This document shows, piece after piece, positions 47,390-59,249 of a stretch of DNA of 64,000 bases. The DNA comes from Paguma larvata (taxonomy: Eukaryota > Chordata > Mammalia > Carnivora > Viverridae): assembly GCA_030068075.1 (NCBI GenBank), contig CM057829.1, forward strand, positions 87,969,889-88,033,888, given 5' to 3'. Within the stretch, counting starts at the first letter, position 1, and each line of letters starts with the position of its first letter. The notes under the pieces were generated by a model that saw nothing but the letters and a program-made list of their open reading frames with translations, was not told the DNA's origin and ran no database searches. A program made the translations under genes and the position numbers.

Positions 47390-48190
47390 ATGTTGAAGAC
47401 ATGAATAGACATTTCTCCAAAGACGACATCCAGATGGCCAACAGACACATGAAAAGATGCTCAACATCACTCATTATCAGGGAAATGCAAATCAAAACTA
47501 CAATCAGACGTCACCTCACACTTGTCAGAATGGCTAAAATCAAAATAAAAGAAACAACTGTAGGTGAGAATGTGGAAAAAAACCCTCATGCACTGTTAGT
47601 GGAAATGCACACTAGTGCAGCCACTCTGGAAGACGGTATGGAGGTTCCCCAAAAAGTAAAAAATAGAAATACCATACGATCCAGTAATCACTCTACTGGG
47701 TATTTACCTAAAGAATATAAAAACGTTAATTCAAAGGGATACACACACCTCTGTGTTTACTGCAGCATTATTTACAATAGTCAAATTATAGAAGCAGCCC
47801 AAGTATCTGTCAATTGATGAATGGATAAGAATATGTGGTATACTTCTACAATGGAATGTTATTCTGCTATAAAAAACTATGAAATGCTACCATTTGCAAC
47901 GACATGGATGGACCTTGTGGGCGTTATGCTAAGTGAAATAGGTCAGTCAGAGAAAGACAAATATCATATGAACTCATATGTAGAATTTAAAACAAAACAC
48001 CCAAAAACAAACAAACAAAGAAACACACTCAACAGACACAGGGAAGAGATCGGTGGTTGCCAGAGGCAGGGGGAGAGGGGATGGGTAAAATGGGTGAATG
48101 AGGTCAAAAGGTACAAACTTTCAGATATTAATAAACAAAAAAGAACACCTAAAAAAACCCTACAGTTAATTTCATTCCTAACGTTACTGA
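47390..48190 (+). mobile_element. L1 ORF2 C-terminal fragment
   Basis: 'gacatgaatagacatttctc', 'aacatcactcattatcaggg', 'cctcacacttgtcagaatgg', 'gccagaggcagggggagagg': L1 ORF2 end and 3' UTR. Two adjacent open frames (47401-47817 and 47821-48198) are the broken ORF2 (tail motif MDLVGVMLSEIGQSEKDKY). Confidence 0.9.
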
Positions 48191-48199
48191 AAGATTGAA

Positions 48200-48345
48200 T
48201 ATTTCCCCCCTAATTTGTGGATTTTAGGCAAGGATGCCTGCTCTCATCATTTCTATTTCACATGCTACTAGAGGTTCAAGCCAGCACAACAAGGTAAGGA
48301 AAAGAAACAAAAGGTATATAGTTTACAAAGGGCAAAGTAAATCTG
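48200..48345 (+). mobile_element. L1 ORF2 mid fragment
   Basis: 'gcaaggatgcctgctctcat', 'aggttcaagccagcacaaca': ORF2 text that belongs upstream of the preceding fragment, so order is rearranged or this is a separate insertion. Confidence 0.65.
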
Positions 48346-48838
48346 ATGATTCAAACAGTAGTGATCTGTGCTGATAGCCCTCCAGCTCAGGTCGACTGTA
48401 TGTCCTGTGGACCTAAGATCTAAGATTGAAACTCTCCTCTTAGAACAACACGAACCTAAACCCATCAGTTACAATATCTAATTGCCCTACAGTAATCTTG
48501 TGACAGTTCTACATGGAAAATGCTTAACGTTCAATCACATTTAATAGGAAATCTTTTCAAGTGACTAAGCATTAACTTCCACTGAGTGGTTTTCACTATC
48601 TCACTATACTTTAGAAGAGGGTACTAGGATCTACCATAACTTTTTAAGGGGCTGAACAGGCAATAAGTTTATAGGCTGCTCTTTCAACAAAGAAATACAA
48701 CAATACTGTCTTTCAAAACTGCCTTCTTGGGAAAAAAAAATCCAAGATTACTACATTGGGCTAAGAATTTTTAGAACTCCCCTTTCTTAAGTGTTCTCAA
48801 AAGCCAGATCACGAGCTATATATACACTGTCTTCCTTC

Positions 48839-48841
<3 letters not shown>

Positions 48842-48880
<39 letters not shown>
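48842..48880 (+). repeat. (CA)n microsatellite
   Basis: About 19 uninterrupted CA units next to an LTR-like block. Confidence 0.97.
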
Positions 48881-48882
<2 letters not shown>

Positions 48883-48894
48883 TTCTAACTAAAG

Positions 48895-49480
48895 ACACTA
48901 TTACTAGTGTCAGTGCCCTCCAGCCAAAGACCACCAGGAACACACTGGTAATTGAACAAGAGGGGTTTATTACTTGCTGCATCTAGAACATACACCATGG
49001 GAAACCATGGGGTGTCTCAATAAAAGGGTGTTGGAAAGAACTGATAAAGGATTTGAGCTTTGGATAAGTAATTTAGAGGAGAACCTAAGGAAGCAGAGTC
49101 TGCTCTCACTGAATTCGGTCAGAAAGTGGGGGTAATTCTATGACTGGGTATCTCGATAAAAATTATCTTTGAATTAGGATAACCTAAATTCTAGTTTCTT
49201 TGGGAGACAAGAATGAGGATAAAGCTATAACTAGTAAAGAAGTAGCAGTCTGTCACTTTGGTCAAGAGAAGATGGTTGGGATTTTTCTAAGTGGTAGCCT
49301 AATTTTGCTTTTGTCTGTTTGGATAAAACTATGAACGGCCTTGCTTTGTCTTACTTTGTCAGTCTCAGAGCAACCTAGTCTGAGGCTGGCATTCTGTGAG
49401 GCTGTTTGAACAATATGGCCTAACCGTACGTGCCACACCAGCTTCTGAATGTTAAAGGCTGTTTTTTGTTTGTTTGTTTT
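48895..49480. mobile_element. Probable LTR (ERVL-like, family unassigned)
   Basis: Shares 'cagtgccctccagccaaaga', 'gggtttattacttgctgc' and 'ccatggggtgtctcaataaa' with the block at 20425. No coding content. Confidence 0.5.
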
Positions 49481-49925
49481 TTCCTTTCTCACTAGCTTAA
49501 AAACCCATTTTCAGACTAGGCTCCAAAAAATCCTTAGATGTTCACTATTAAATTCAAATCTACCTTTAAAGAACTAAAATGCTACATTTAAGGAAATGTT
49601 ACCAGTAACCACAAAACAGGAGTCCTAGATATTTTGCTCAACGAAAATTCAAACCTTTTGTTTTTTCCGGTATGTTTGTTGGAAAGCTGCCGTAATATTT
49701 TTGTATTGTTTGACCAATGATATGTTTCAACCCTGACAGATCCTGAACGTATAACTTTAGAATTTTTTAATCTGATTTTCACAAAATGCTTTTGAATTAT
49801 TTTTTCAAAACATTTTTTCAAAACACCATCTCAGTTAACAGTTTAGAGAAATAGGAAAGGTAGATTTTGACACCATCAGTGGCTCATCTAAAAAGAGCTA
49901 TTATCCAGGTAGTCATACTTCTTAC

Positions 49926-50021
49926 CAGGTGAGAGTCTGAGGAAGGAAAAATCTGGAGTTTTGTACCATTTTCTTTACTCTCGTTCATCAGTTCTGAAAG
50001 AATATAAGACTGTGCCAAGTT
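49926..50021 (-). CDS. USP45: USP45 coding exon (2 of 13)
   Basis: 96 bp, exactly 32 codons, phase 0 on both sides, starting NLAQSYILSELMNE and ending IFPSSDSHL. It follows the VMQ of the Cys-box exon directly, giving the expected AVMQNLAQ reading of a USP protease domain. The acceptor is a pyrimidine run ending TTTTAG; the donor is CTG|GTAAGAAG. It encodes a helix of the USP thumb and has no catalytic residue of its own. Confidence 0.93.
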
Positions 50022-50421
50022 CTAAAAGAAAGCAAAAGTGAAGTTTTCTGATTCAGTTGTAATATGCCTCTCATTCTATGGAATAAATACTCTTACGCTC
50101 TGATCAAACATCATCTAACAGAGCAAAAAAATGTTTAAGTTTTAAAACACTTGACTGAGCACATTTCACATTTAATAAATGTCAGTATTACTGCCTGAAT
50201 CACAGTAAAAGACAGAGAAGGCCTCCAGAGGCACTGTGCGAAAAGGAGGTGCACATATGCATGCAGCAATGGCTAACAACGGCCTAAAACAAACAAAAAG
50301 AAAACAGAGAAATTTCTAGGGGAACATTTAGCTGTCATTTGCTAGTTTACAGGTATGCCAATAAATATAAAGTAATCAAAATAATCTTTTGCATTTTAAA
50401 GAGTTTCCTGATGGCTCTTAC

Positions 50422-50551
50422 CTGCATGACTGCATTGAAAAAGCAAGTATTTCCTAAATTTATAATTCCTTTCACAGGTGTTACACTGTTCCCTTTTCTT
50501 CCTTTCTTTTTTTCACCTGCTTCATATTTTTCTTCACAGAGTTTTAAGATT
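50422..50551 (-). CDS. USP45: USP45 coding exon, catalytic Cys box (1 of 13 in window)
   Basis: 130 bp, beginning with the last base of an Arg codon split across the upstream intron (AG|A), then 43 codons. It reads ILKLCEEKYE, a lysine-rich stretch, then NLGNTCFFNAVMQ, the USP Cys box. The nucleophile Cys codon is TGC at 50445-50443. The acceptor is TTTTCTAG and the donor is CAG|GTAAG. The lysine-rich segment between the ZnF-UBP domain and the protease domain differs most from the human protein I recall. The upstream exon was not found, so the preceding intron is at least 13.4 kb. The following intron is only 400 bp. Confidence 0.95.
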
Positions 50552-50897
50552 CTAGAAAATGCACCTAAGTTAGAGAAAACATAACTGACATAAGATATAA
50601 AATTAAATATGCATCATTTGAAAGAATTTAAATATATGCTTAAAATTAAGGAAGATTTCCCCTTGATTCACTGTCCCTGAAGGGCAAGATTACAAACACA
50701 AATAAATGTCTCTAGTTGGTATCTTACCACTAAATAATTTTTCGTTTTGATATATGCATCTGTACCTCATACCACAATGAAGAATGAATTCCAGATGAAT
50801 GAAAAATTTAAAAAGAATAAAGTAGAAAAACAAGCAGCGAACATCCAGGTCTTGGTTCCTAAATACCATTCCCCACAAAAAGAACTGAAGACTCCTC

Positions 50898-51104
50898 GGG
50901 GCGCCTGAGTGGCTCAGTCAATTAAGCGTAGGACTTCAGCTCAGGTCATGATCTCACAGCTTGCAGGTTAGAGACCCATATCGGGCTCTCTGGGCTGACG
51001 GTTTAGAGCCTGGAGACTGCTTTGGATTCTGTGTCTCTCTCTGTCCCTCCCCCACTCATGCTCTGTCTCTCTCTCTCAAAAATAAATAAGCATTAAAAAA
51101 AAAA
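50898..51104 (+). mobile_element. Carnivore tRNA-SINE
   Basis: GGGGCGCCTGAGTGGCTCAG head; flanks gaactgaagactcct and gaaatgaagactctt. Confidence 0.93.
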
Positions 51105-51439
51105 GAGAAAGAAATGAAGACTCTTGATACTAAACCCGCGGTAGCAAAGAAACAAAATAAACCTATACCATTTTTATTGTGCCAGAAAATAAGGAAGTAT
51201 TCAAAAAAAGTGATGAGTATGTCAAAATACACATGCACCATTTTGAAGAAGTTCCCACTGGTACGATCTCGGAAAATCTGAATATCAAAATAAAGAAGGG
51301 TACTAATAGTTTATTATTCATGGAACAAAAAGAGAATGGGTCTGAATGGATAACAGGTGTTTCAAATGGGAGGAAAAGAGAAAAACCCTTACAAGAGAAT
51401 GCCAACAAACAGAAGAAGTGATGGAACTGGAAAATCACC

Positions 51440-51512
51440 ATAGAGTGGCTTTTTTGTTTTATTGTTCTTGCAACTTTTCTGTAAGTTTGAAATTGTCAAA
51501 ATAAAAAGTTAA
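51440..51512 (+). mobile_element. L1 3' terminus
   Basis: 'tgttcttgcaacttttctgt', 'aagtttgaaattgtcaaaat' and AAAAAGTTAAA, the L1M end sequence. Confidence 0.7.
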
Positions 51513-51539
51513 AGGAAACTATAATATAAAAAAAGTAAA

Positions 51540-51772
51540 ATACCAGGGTCCCGTGGCCAGGCCAGATGCCATGAGCAGGGTTCCTGTGCCCGTGGCTGAG
51601 GGGCCTCTTCCCTGCCCCCTCAGTTTGCCACTTTTTGGGTTTTTAATTGTTATTAAACTGATGGTGATGGGACTTTTTGTGCTTTTATAGTGACTCTGTG
51701 GTGCAGCCCTTTAGGAAAGCTAAGATATGCCTTAAGCGCAAAAAAAATAAATAAATAAATAAATAAATATAT
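51540..51772 (+). pseudogene. Possible processed-retrocopy 3' fragment
   Basis: A GC-rich segment ('ggtcccgtggccaggccaga') runs into AT-richer 3'-UTR-like text and a long (AAAT)n A-rich end. No parent gene was recognised and no clean target duplication was found. Confidence 0.3.
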
Positions 51773-52125
51773 GTATGGTATTAAGTGCATGTTTTGGGCT
51801 CACCGATTTGTATAATTAATACAGATTTGAACATTATAGTATCAATTCATCATGTTTAAAAACAATATGAAAATGAAGAACAATTTCTAACATTTATAAA
51901 CTGACATGAGTGATCGTATCTATTAACAGCACATTACTTTCTGAACCAAAATATAATCTGAAGTTTGACAGGAAATTACCAAGTTCTCTGATCTTTTGGT
52001 TTTAACTGAAATATTATTTTAAATTCCTTTCGACCTTCAGATTTTGTAGTTCTTCGCAATTATATGTTTTATTCATCTAATCCCCACGTAGTGTCTTGAA
52101 TTGCTAATTAACTTTTAAATATTTT

Positions 52126-52340
52126 GGGGCGCCTGGGTGGCTCAGTTGGTTAAGCAGCCGACTTCAGTTCAGGTCATGATCTCGCAGTCTGTGGGTTCGA
52201 GCCCCGCGTCGGGCTCTGTGCTGATGGCTCAGAGCCTGGAGCCTGCTTCACATTCTGTGTCTCCCTCTCTCTCTGCCCTTCCCCTGCTCATGCTCTGTCT
52301 CTCTGTCTGTCAAAAATAAATAAACGTTAAAAAAAAAAAA
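52126..52340 (+). mobile_element. Carnivore tRNA-SINE with TSD
   Basis: GGGGCGCCTGGGTGGCTCAG head, near-consensus body; tttaaatattttg on both sides. Confidence 0.95.
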
Positions 52341-52776
52341 GAATATTTAAATATTTTGCTATCTCCCCTGATTGATGGGGATCAGAAAATGTCTCTATTC
52401 TTGCTCTTTCTTCCACAGGGCTGTGATGTTGGGGAGAACATCCATAATAAAAATTCAATGTAATCGAAAACATACCAGATTAAACAGGAGATCTGGTAGA
52501 ATCTTAGCCCTCTAAGCCTCTGATGAGTTCTTAAGACTAAGTTAAGACACCCCCTCCCATCCTGCCCTTCTATATGACAGCACTGAGGGAGATGAAGCAT
52601 GCTGGAGGTAGCTCTGTGTTCAGGGACAGAAGCGGGGAGCAAACACCATAAAGAGAAACTTTAATCTCAGGTATGGGTAGACTGAGGTCATGCACACCCT
52701 GTTGGTTCAAATAAGGTTTGATTTTGCACATGTGACTTTTGCCAAACAAAGGCATCAATCAAGGGGGGTTATTTTC

Positions 52777-52991
52777 TTTTTTTTTTTTTAACATTTATTT
52801 ATTTTTTGAGAGACAGAGATAGAACGTGAACGGGAAAGGGGCAGAGAGAGAGGGAGTCGCAGAATCCAAAACAGGTTCTAGGCTCTGAGCTGTCAGAACA
52901 GAGTCCAACACGGGGATCAAAGTCACGAACCAAGAGATCATGACCTGAGCCAAAGTCAGACACTTAGCCGACGGAGCCACCCAGGCACTCC
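52777..52991 (-). mobile_element. Carnivore tRNA-SINE
   Basis: Minus copy ending GCCACCCAGGCACTCC. Confidence 0.9.
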
Positions 52992-53345
52992 AACACATTT
53001 TCTTATAAGGTTTTCAGGAGATTAAACGCAGAGCTGCTACCTGCAAAGTACCTGGCAAGGTAAACACTATGTAAGTCTGTGAAAACGGCCCAGAGAGTCT
53101 CCCCAAAATTGTTATTTATGCCAAAATCCGTATCTTCATAAGCTATCCTTCATGTCCGTTGTTTATATGCCCTCACTTGTAACCATTTCCTGTAACTTCC
53201 TGGGTTTTTTCCCTTCAAGTTTACCTCTTATTTCTAACTGGATTTTCTGAACTGCTAATATGAGTTTTGCCTTTTATATTAACTGTGGTTTTCGTATCTT
53301 CTTGGCTTTTCTTTTATTTTTATTGTATTCTTTTGGCTGACTCTT

Positions 53346-53558
53346 TTTTTTTTTTTAAGTTTATTTTGAGAGAGAGAAAGCGAGAGTGCAGGGAGGGGCA
53401 AAGATAGAGAGAGAGAGGGAGAGAAAGAGAGAATCCCAAGCAGGCTCCACACTGTCAGTACAGAGCCCGATGCAGGGCTTGCACCCACAAACAGTAAGGT
53501 AAGATAACGACCTGAGTCAAAGTCAGACACTTAATGGACTGAGTCACCCAGATGCCCT
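53346..53558 (-). mobile_element. Carnivore tRNA-SINE with GA-rich expansion
   Basis: Minus copy; 'gagagagagagggagagaaa' in the CT domain; ends GTCACCCAGATGCCC. Confidence 0.88.
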
Positions 53559-53864
53559 CGTGGCTTTTTTAACATATGGAAACATCTTAACCCAAACCGA
53601 GAGTTCTGGGTTAACACAGAAAAGAACTAGCAAGATTGATCTCTTCTCCTGTCTTCCATATATTAAAACAAGGAGTAAGAATCAAATCCCGTACAAGAGC
53701 TTGGGGGCAAAGCTGCTACAATCAATGGAGAGGTCACTGACCTGCAGAGGCCAGCCATGGAGAAAAGGAAAAGCTGGAAAAAAAGCAAAGACAATATTCA
53801 TACCTGCAAGTGAATGTAAAAGCAAATGAAAACAGCCAGCCAGTGATTAAGAAGCACCACACAA

Positions 53865-54082
53865 GGGGCACCTGGGTGGCTCAGTCAGTTAAGCATCCGA
53901 CTTCGGCTCAGGTCATGATCTCACAGTCCGTGGGTTCGAGCCCCCTTTGGGGTCTATGCTGACAGCTCAGAGCCTGGAGCCTGCTTCAGATTCTGTGTCT
54001 CCCTCTCTCTGCCCCTCCCCTGCTCGTGCTCTGTCTCTCTCTCTCTCAAAAATAAACAGTTAAAAAAAAAAAAAAAAAAAAG
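53865..54082 (+). mobile_element. Carnivore tRNA-SINE
   Basis: GGGGCACCTGGGTGGCTCAG head and a long A-tail (about 20 A); flanks gaagcaccaca and gaagcactatg. Confidence 0.92.
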
Positions 54083-54214
54083 GAAGCACTATGCAAACAA
54101 GAGGAGGCCCCATCTGGATCCTGGCTGGGTTTTCGAATAAGAGCAGTCTACCTCTTAATATCTGGGATTCCAACCAGAGCCTCAAGCAGGCTTCAGCTCT
54201 CCATTACAGCAATC

Positions 54215-54229
54215 GCCACTAGACGGCGT
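54215..54229 (+). promoter_or_regulatory. Candidate CTCF core
   Basis: GCCACTAGACGGCGT resembles the CTCF core CCASYAGRKGGCR with one or two mismatches. Motif only. Confidence 0.3.
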
Positions 54230-54299
54230 CACAGTGACTGTTAAGAGACTGAGGGGGAGAGAGTAATTAAATCCGAGCATTAGTCCACCTTTTTGGGCA

Positions 54300-54375
54300 A
54301 AGTTGTGACTCTGATTTTACGATTACAAAACTCGGTCTCCAACATGTTAAGTCATTTGCCCAAAGTCCTAAAGAC
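54300..54375 (+). mobile_element. MIR fragment
   Basis: 'gattttacgattacaaaact' and 'gttaagtcatttgcccaaag' match the MIR core. Confidence 0.6.
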
Positions 54376-54699
54376 AATCTTTTGATGACGAATCTGTTGC
54401 CATTTTACCACCTAATTTCTCTTCAGTGATTCATGCACAATGAGAAGAATTATAAAAGAAAGGGAGGCAAGGGGCTTACATACTTAGGTATACGTAACCC
54501 TAAACAAATGACTCCTCGAAAGTATTTCCTATACTTCACATTGCCATAATGTTTCTTTTTTGCTAATTAACAAGAAAAAACGTTGGGGAAAATAAATTAT
54601 ATAGATTATACAACCCATATAACATATATACACATATATATTTTTGTATTTTAATATATTTATCACTCACTTGGAATATTTTATTTTTCTGGAAATAAA

Positions 54700-55640
54700 T
54701 TTTATTCTTACAAGAACAAACAGCATTTTTTTAAAACTGTGACACACAAATCTGTGTACCACGTTTACCCATCGGTTTTCAAAACATCTGGGAGAGCATC
54801 CTAAAGTAAACAATGTTCACAAGACCATCTGGACAAAACCGCGGGCAAGAAAAAAAGCATAAACATATGGAAAAACAGATTTTACCCTTCCCTTCAGCAG
54901 TGAGGGACGACAAATGTCGAACCCAGATACATCCACGCTTCACTGTGCGATGCTTTTCAGCACCACCTGGCTCTCCGTGCACAGCCACCAAATATGGACA
55001 GCACGGCCAGAAAGAACATATCCACAGGGCAATGGCAATAAAAATAGTTTATTTCATGGTTAAATAGCCACTTCACACAAGTGGCAAGGGTCTGTTTGTT
55101 GACTTTTACATCTAAGTCTGTGAGAACATACTCAAAATCAATTGTGCTATTAGACTTAAATGTTAAATAGATCAGATCATTTAACTAGAAAATAAAATGA
55201 CATATTCTAAGAATTATTTGTGTTTTAAAGTACAAGTTTTTCATTTTACTAAGTATTACATTTATAAAATTTAACAATTCAAATTCAATTGATCTATAAA
55301 TTTCCATTGTGTGTCAGGCACTATATGAACCACTATCTGTAACTGTTTACACTTAATTGCTTATGATTTATGAGTAAAAAGAGTGATACACAGTGAACAG
55401 CATAGGGATATTAAACCTTATATTCATGATAACATCTTAACAAAACTTTTAGAAACTATAGTGTATTACTTCCAATCATTGCTTTTTATTAGAACGCACA
55501 TACCTGTTTGTACGTCAAATTATTGAGAGACTGATTCAGACACCCTTTTTTTAAAACTGGAATCTTAAACTCTCAGCTGACAGTTTCTTAGCAAATGTAA
55601 ATGGTATATTTAGTTTCTAAAAGTTTTACTAAGATGTTAC
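54700..55640. other. Intronic DNA without recognised content
   Basis: The part at 54830-55020 is more GC-rich with several CpGs and resembles no repeat I know. The rest is AT-rich, with a small L2/MIR-like tail near 55308-55330. Confidence 0.4.
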
Positions 55641-55651
55641 CATAAACATCT

Positions 55652-55746
55652 CAGATTTTGGCTCAGGTCATGATCTCATGGCTCATGAGCTGGAGCTTGG
55701 GATTCCCTCTCTCTCCCTCTCTCTGTCCCTCCCCCACTTGCACAAC
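55652..55746 (+). mobile_element. Truncated tRNA-SINE fragment
   Basis: 'gattttggctcaggtcatga' to 'ctctctgtccctcccccact'; both ends missing and an internal deletion. Confidence 0.8.
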
Positions 55747-56308
55747 AAGTATCTCACCTTACTTATCTCCTTTATATTACCAACACTGTCATCAGATATT
55801 GCATTTACATAATAAAATAAGTATAGACCCCAGAATGCAAAGGACATTCATAAAGGCTTCAGTCATTCTAGATAAAATTTTTAAAGCTCTTTTATATCTC
55901 TGTGGTTTCCTTTTAAGTCTATAACCTGAGTACTCAAAGAGTCACTGGTTAACTAACTGAATAGACCCGGTAGGTTCTATACATACCTCAGCACTTGCAA
56001 GATAGAAAACCAGCAAAAAAAGAAGATATATTTTTTTCAACAACTTGGTTAAGACTATCTAAAAAATAATCTTATGTACCTCAAATTTTCCTACATAAAA
56101 ATGACTCCAATACAAAGATCCTATGCTTATCTTTTTTAAAACCAAACTTAAGAATATTACATCAGATATATATAAAAAATTAATGTATAAAAAGTTGTAG
56201 GTGAATATCTTCATAATCTTGAGTTCAAAAGCATGTCCCAAAAGGCTAAAAAATCTCCACAGAATAGACTGATGGAACTGGTAATGTGACATTAAAAACT
56301 TCACTACT

Positions 56309-56529
56309 GGGGCGCCTCGGTAGCTTAGTTAGTTAAGCGTCCGACTTCGGCTCAGGTCATGATCTCACAGTCCATGAGTTCAAGTCCCACGTCAGGCTCT
56401 GTGCTGATGGCTCAGAGCCTGGAGCCTGCTTCGGATTCTGTATCTCCCTCTCTCTCTGCCCTTCCCTTGCTCACACTCTGTCTCTATGTCTCTCAAAAAT
56501 AAAATAAAAACGTTAAAAAAAATTTTTTT
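56309..56529 (+). mobile_element. Carnivore tRNA-SINE with TSD
   Basis: GGGGCGCCTCGGTAGCTTAG head; aacttcactactg on both sides. Confidence 0.94.
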
Positions 56530-56949
56530 TAACTTCACTACTGACAAAAAAACAAAACAAAAAAACACCTGAAAACTATAAACAAAGTTAAATACGGAGA
56601 TGAGTATTCTTGTCAACTATACCCTTTGTATAATCTTTCTGGAGGGCAGTTTAGCAACAGTGACCAAAATTTAAGGTGTTTCTAAACTGGCCAGAAAGTC
56701 CAAACAAATTAACCTATAGAAATAAACAGGAAGTACACAGAGATGCAGCTTTCCTGGGAGAAAATTGTAAACAGTGAATAGTAAATTTGTTGCCAAGCAC
56801 TATTAAACATCTACCTTTTCTCAAAGTTATAAATATTTGTGAACTGCCTTGGTTAAACCAAAAGAGGAACACTGGTGATTCCCAAGCTTCCTGTGGGCAC
56901 AGGGAAAGTTAACTTATTTTACACTTTGCTTATTTAAAGACAGAGTTTG

Positions 56950-57120
56950 AGAGCATTATTTCCTCTGATAAGTGTCCCCAGTGCAAGATGAGGATGAAAT
57001 TGAGGCACACAGTTAGTGACAGAGAGGAGATTCAAACCCAGGCAGTCTGGCTTCAGAATCCACAAACTTAACTATTATGATCTACTATCTGTCTGGATCA
57101 TAACAGATGATAAGGTTACT
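56950..57120 (+). mobile_element. MIR SINE
   Basis: 'gatgaggatgaaattgaggc', 'gagattcaaacccaggcagt', 'ctggcttcagaatccac': MIR core. Confidence 0.75.
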
Positions 57121-57469
57121 AAGTGTGACAATTTAAGACACTAATGACATGCTAGTGGTGACATGAAAGAAAAGGCCACTACTCTTTCAGCGAAAGCTGG
57201 ACGTAATCAACTGCTGGAGGTCTTCGGTGTGAATGTCTACTGTTATTAAAGTTTACGGCAGATTTTCTCAAAGTGTTCCTCAAAAGAATTAAGCCCCAAT
57301 GCCCTAGTCACCCACTACACGCAATTAACTTTTCTCCCTACGTATTTGCAAGGGCACTGGTTAGCGAGTTAGTGCCATCTTTGGGAGAACTGAGAAAATA
57401 GTCACTCACACAAGTTTCTGTGTTCTGCAGTTTGGATGGAGAACTGTGAATTTAAATCCCTGTGGGTAG

Positions 57470-57690
57470 GAGGCGCCTGGGCAGCTCAGCTGGTTAAGCG
57501 TCCTACTCTCGATTTCGGCTCAGGTCATGATCTCACGGTTCGTGGGTTCGAGTCCTGCATCAGGCTCTGTGCTGACAGCTCGAAGCCTGGAGCCTGCTTC
57601 AGATTCTGTGTCTCCCTCTCTCTCTGCCCCTGCCCCACTCGCACTCTGTATCTCTCTCAAAAATAAATAAATACTTTTTAAAAAGTTAAA
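57470..57690 (+). mobile_element. Carnivore tRNA-SINE
   Basis: GAGGCGCCTGGGCAGCTCAG head; flanks aaatccctgtgggta and aaatcctatgtgtaa. Confidence 0.92.
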
Positions 57691-58454
57691 AAAAAATCCT
57701 ATGTGTAATAAATACCCAACATCTTTTTGTACCTAACCCCTTTTATGCATGGAAAAACTACTTTTAATACTTATTTTTGAAAATGCAAATAAATTCATTA
57801 GGTGTATGACTGTCACTTTACAGCAAAACAAAATCTATTTTTTAAAGAAGCTATAAAGTATTACATTATATTCAAATTGTTACTATCAAAGGGAAAAATA
57901 TTATTTATCCCCAGATACATTATTTCAGATCCCAAATATGCCATTTACTTTCTTATTTCAAAAAAAGATACGGCAAACTTATTCCTAATGAAACCAAAAG
58001 GATCAACATAACTTGTGGCTTTTTATTCCAAAAGCATAAGCTTAACTAATTTAATAGAATATATTTTATGCTTTCTCTAAGCTCTCTGAAAATAGCATCC
58101 CAACAGTATTAAAAGTTATGGGCCAAATTTATTAAGAAAAGAATGTGGGATTGTCAATCATCCATCTAGTTCACAAAAAGCAAACCAATATTAAATATTA
58201 TTTCACCAGGAATACCTATATTCAGTAAGTGTCTGTAGAATATTTACATGACATTTACAAGACTATCAAAGTGACAAATTTCATCAGCCTTCAGAGAACA
58301 GTGGCCCACTCTTTAGGAAAACATATTTCTCGGTGGGCCTCACAATAAAGCTTTCTTGCTTTTTTCCAGTCTTGTGTTACATGTGACCTTTTTGTTATAT
58401 GGGGATTTTATTTCTTTTTAGTTTTCTGGTATGTGTCTGAGGGGAAAGAGTGGA

Positions 58455-58477
58455 TTTTTTTTTTTTTTTTTTTTTTT
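58455..58477 (+). repeat. Poly-T tract
   Basis: About 23 consecutive T; an unstable homopolymer with no attached retroelement recognised. Confidence 0.9.
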
Positions 58478-58768
58478 AGCAAATCCTAGCATCAGATGTG
58501 AAATCTACACAGCTGTAAGTATTCTTCTGGGAACCTGCACTGGGATTTCCTCAACTGCTTAATGCAATTACCTAAGCAGTCATGTAGTATTAATGTAATT
58601 TGCTTATTTCTGCAGCTACAAAGTTTAATCTTTAAAGGGTAAAAAGAAAAAATATGCTGCCCCACTATTCCTCTACCTCGGAACCAAACAATAATTACTT
58701 CACCTATCTGTCCTCAAAATTCCACTAACTCCTAGTTAACCGTTAGCATTAAAAATCTTTATTTAGTC

Positions 58769-58971
58769 GGGGCACCTGGGTGGCTCAGTCGGTTAAGTGT
58801 CCAACTTCAGTTCAGGCCATGGTCTCATGGTTCATGGGTTCCAGCCCCATGCTGGGCTCTGAGCTGACAGTATGGATCCTGCCTGGGATTCTCTTTCCCG
58901 CTCTCTGCCCCTCCCCCACTCCCATTTGTGCTTTCTCTCTCAAAAATAAATACATAAACTTTAAAAAAAAA
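58769..58971 (+). mobile_element. Carnivore tRNA-SINE, first of a nested pair
   Basis: GGGGCACCTGGGTGGCTCAG head; its left duplication aatctttatttagtc returns only after the next SINE. Confidence 0.91.
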
Positions 58972-58975
58972 TCTT

Positions 58976-59172
58976 GGAGCACCTGAATGGCTCAGTTGGT
59001 TAAGCATCCAGCTCTTGACTTCAGCTCAGATCATGATCTCATAGATTTGTGGGGTCCTGCTCTGTACTCATAGAACAGAGCCTCTTTGGGATTCTCTCTC
59101 TCTCCCCCTCTCTCTGCTCCTCCGCCATTCACTCTCTCTGCCTCTCTCAAAATAAATAAATGAACTTAAAAA
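58976..59172 (+). mobile_element. Carnivore tRNA-SINE inserted in the tail of the previous one
   Basis: GGAGCACCTGAATGGCTCAG head; followed by aatctttacttagtc, the outer duplication of the pair. Confidence 0.9.
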
Positions 59173-59249
59173 GAATCTTTACTTAGTCCCATGATAATTT
59201 GATACTGCCACGTGTATGAGTAGGTAGGTATATGTACAAAGGCATTCCT

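Noticed and set aside
47401..48198. Two adjacent ORFs of 138 and 125 codons
   Set aside because: Both are broken pieces of L1 ORF2.
48842..48880. Direct repeats as a possible CRISPR-like array
   Set aside because: Simple CA dinucleotides; no spacers. No array of any kind is expected in a mammalian nuclear genome.
53803..53830. Acceptor-like TTACATTCACTTGCAG|GTATG on the minus strand
   Set aside because: No following open frame matches USP45, and adjoining exons already join without it.
55490..55530. Donor-like site with a short open frame (minus)
   Set aside because: The frame does not match any USP45 segment and no acceptor in phase was found.
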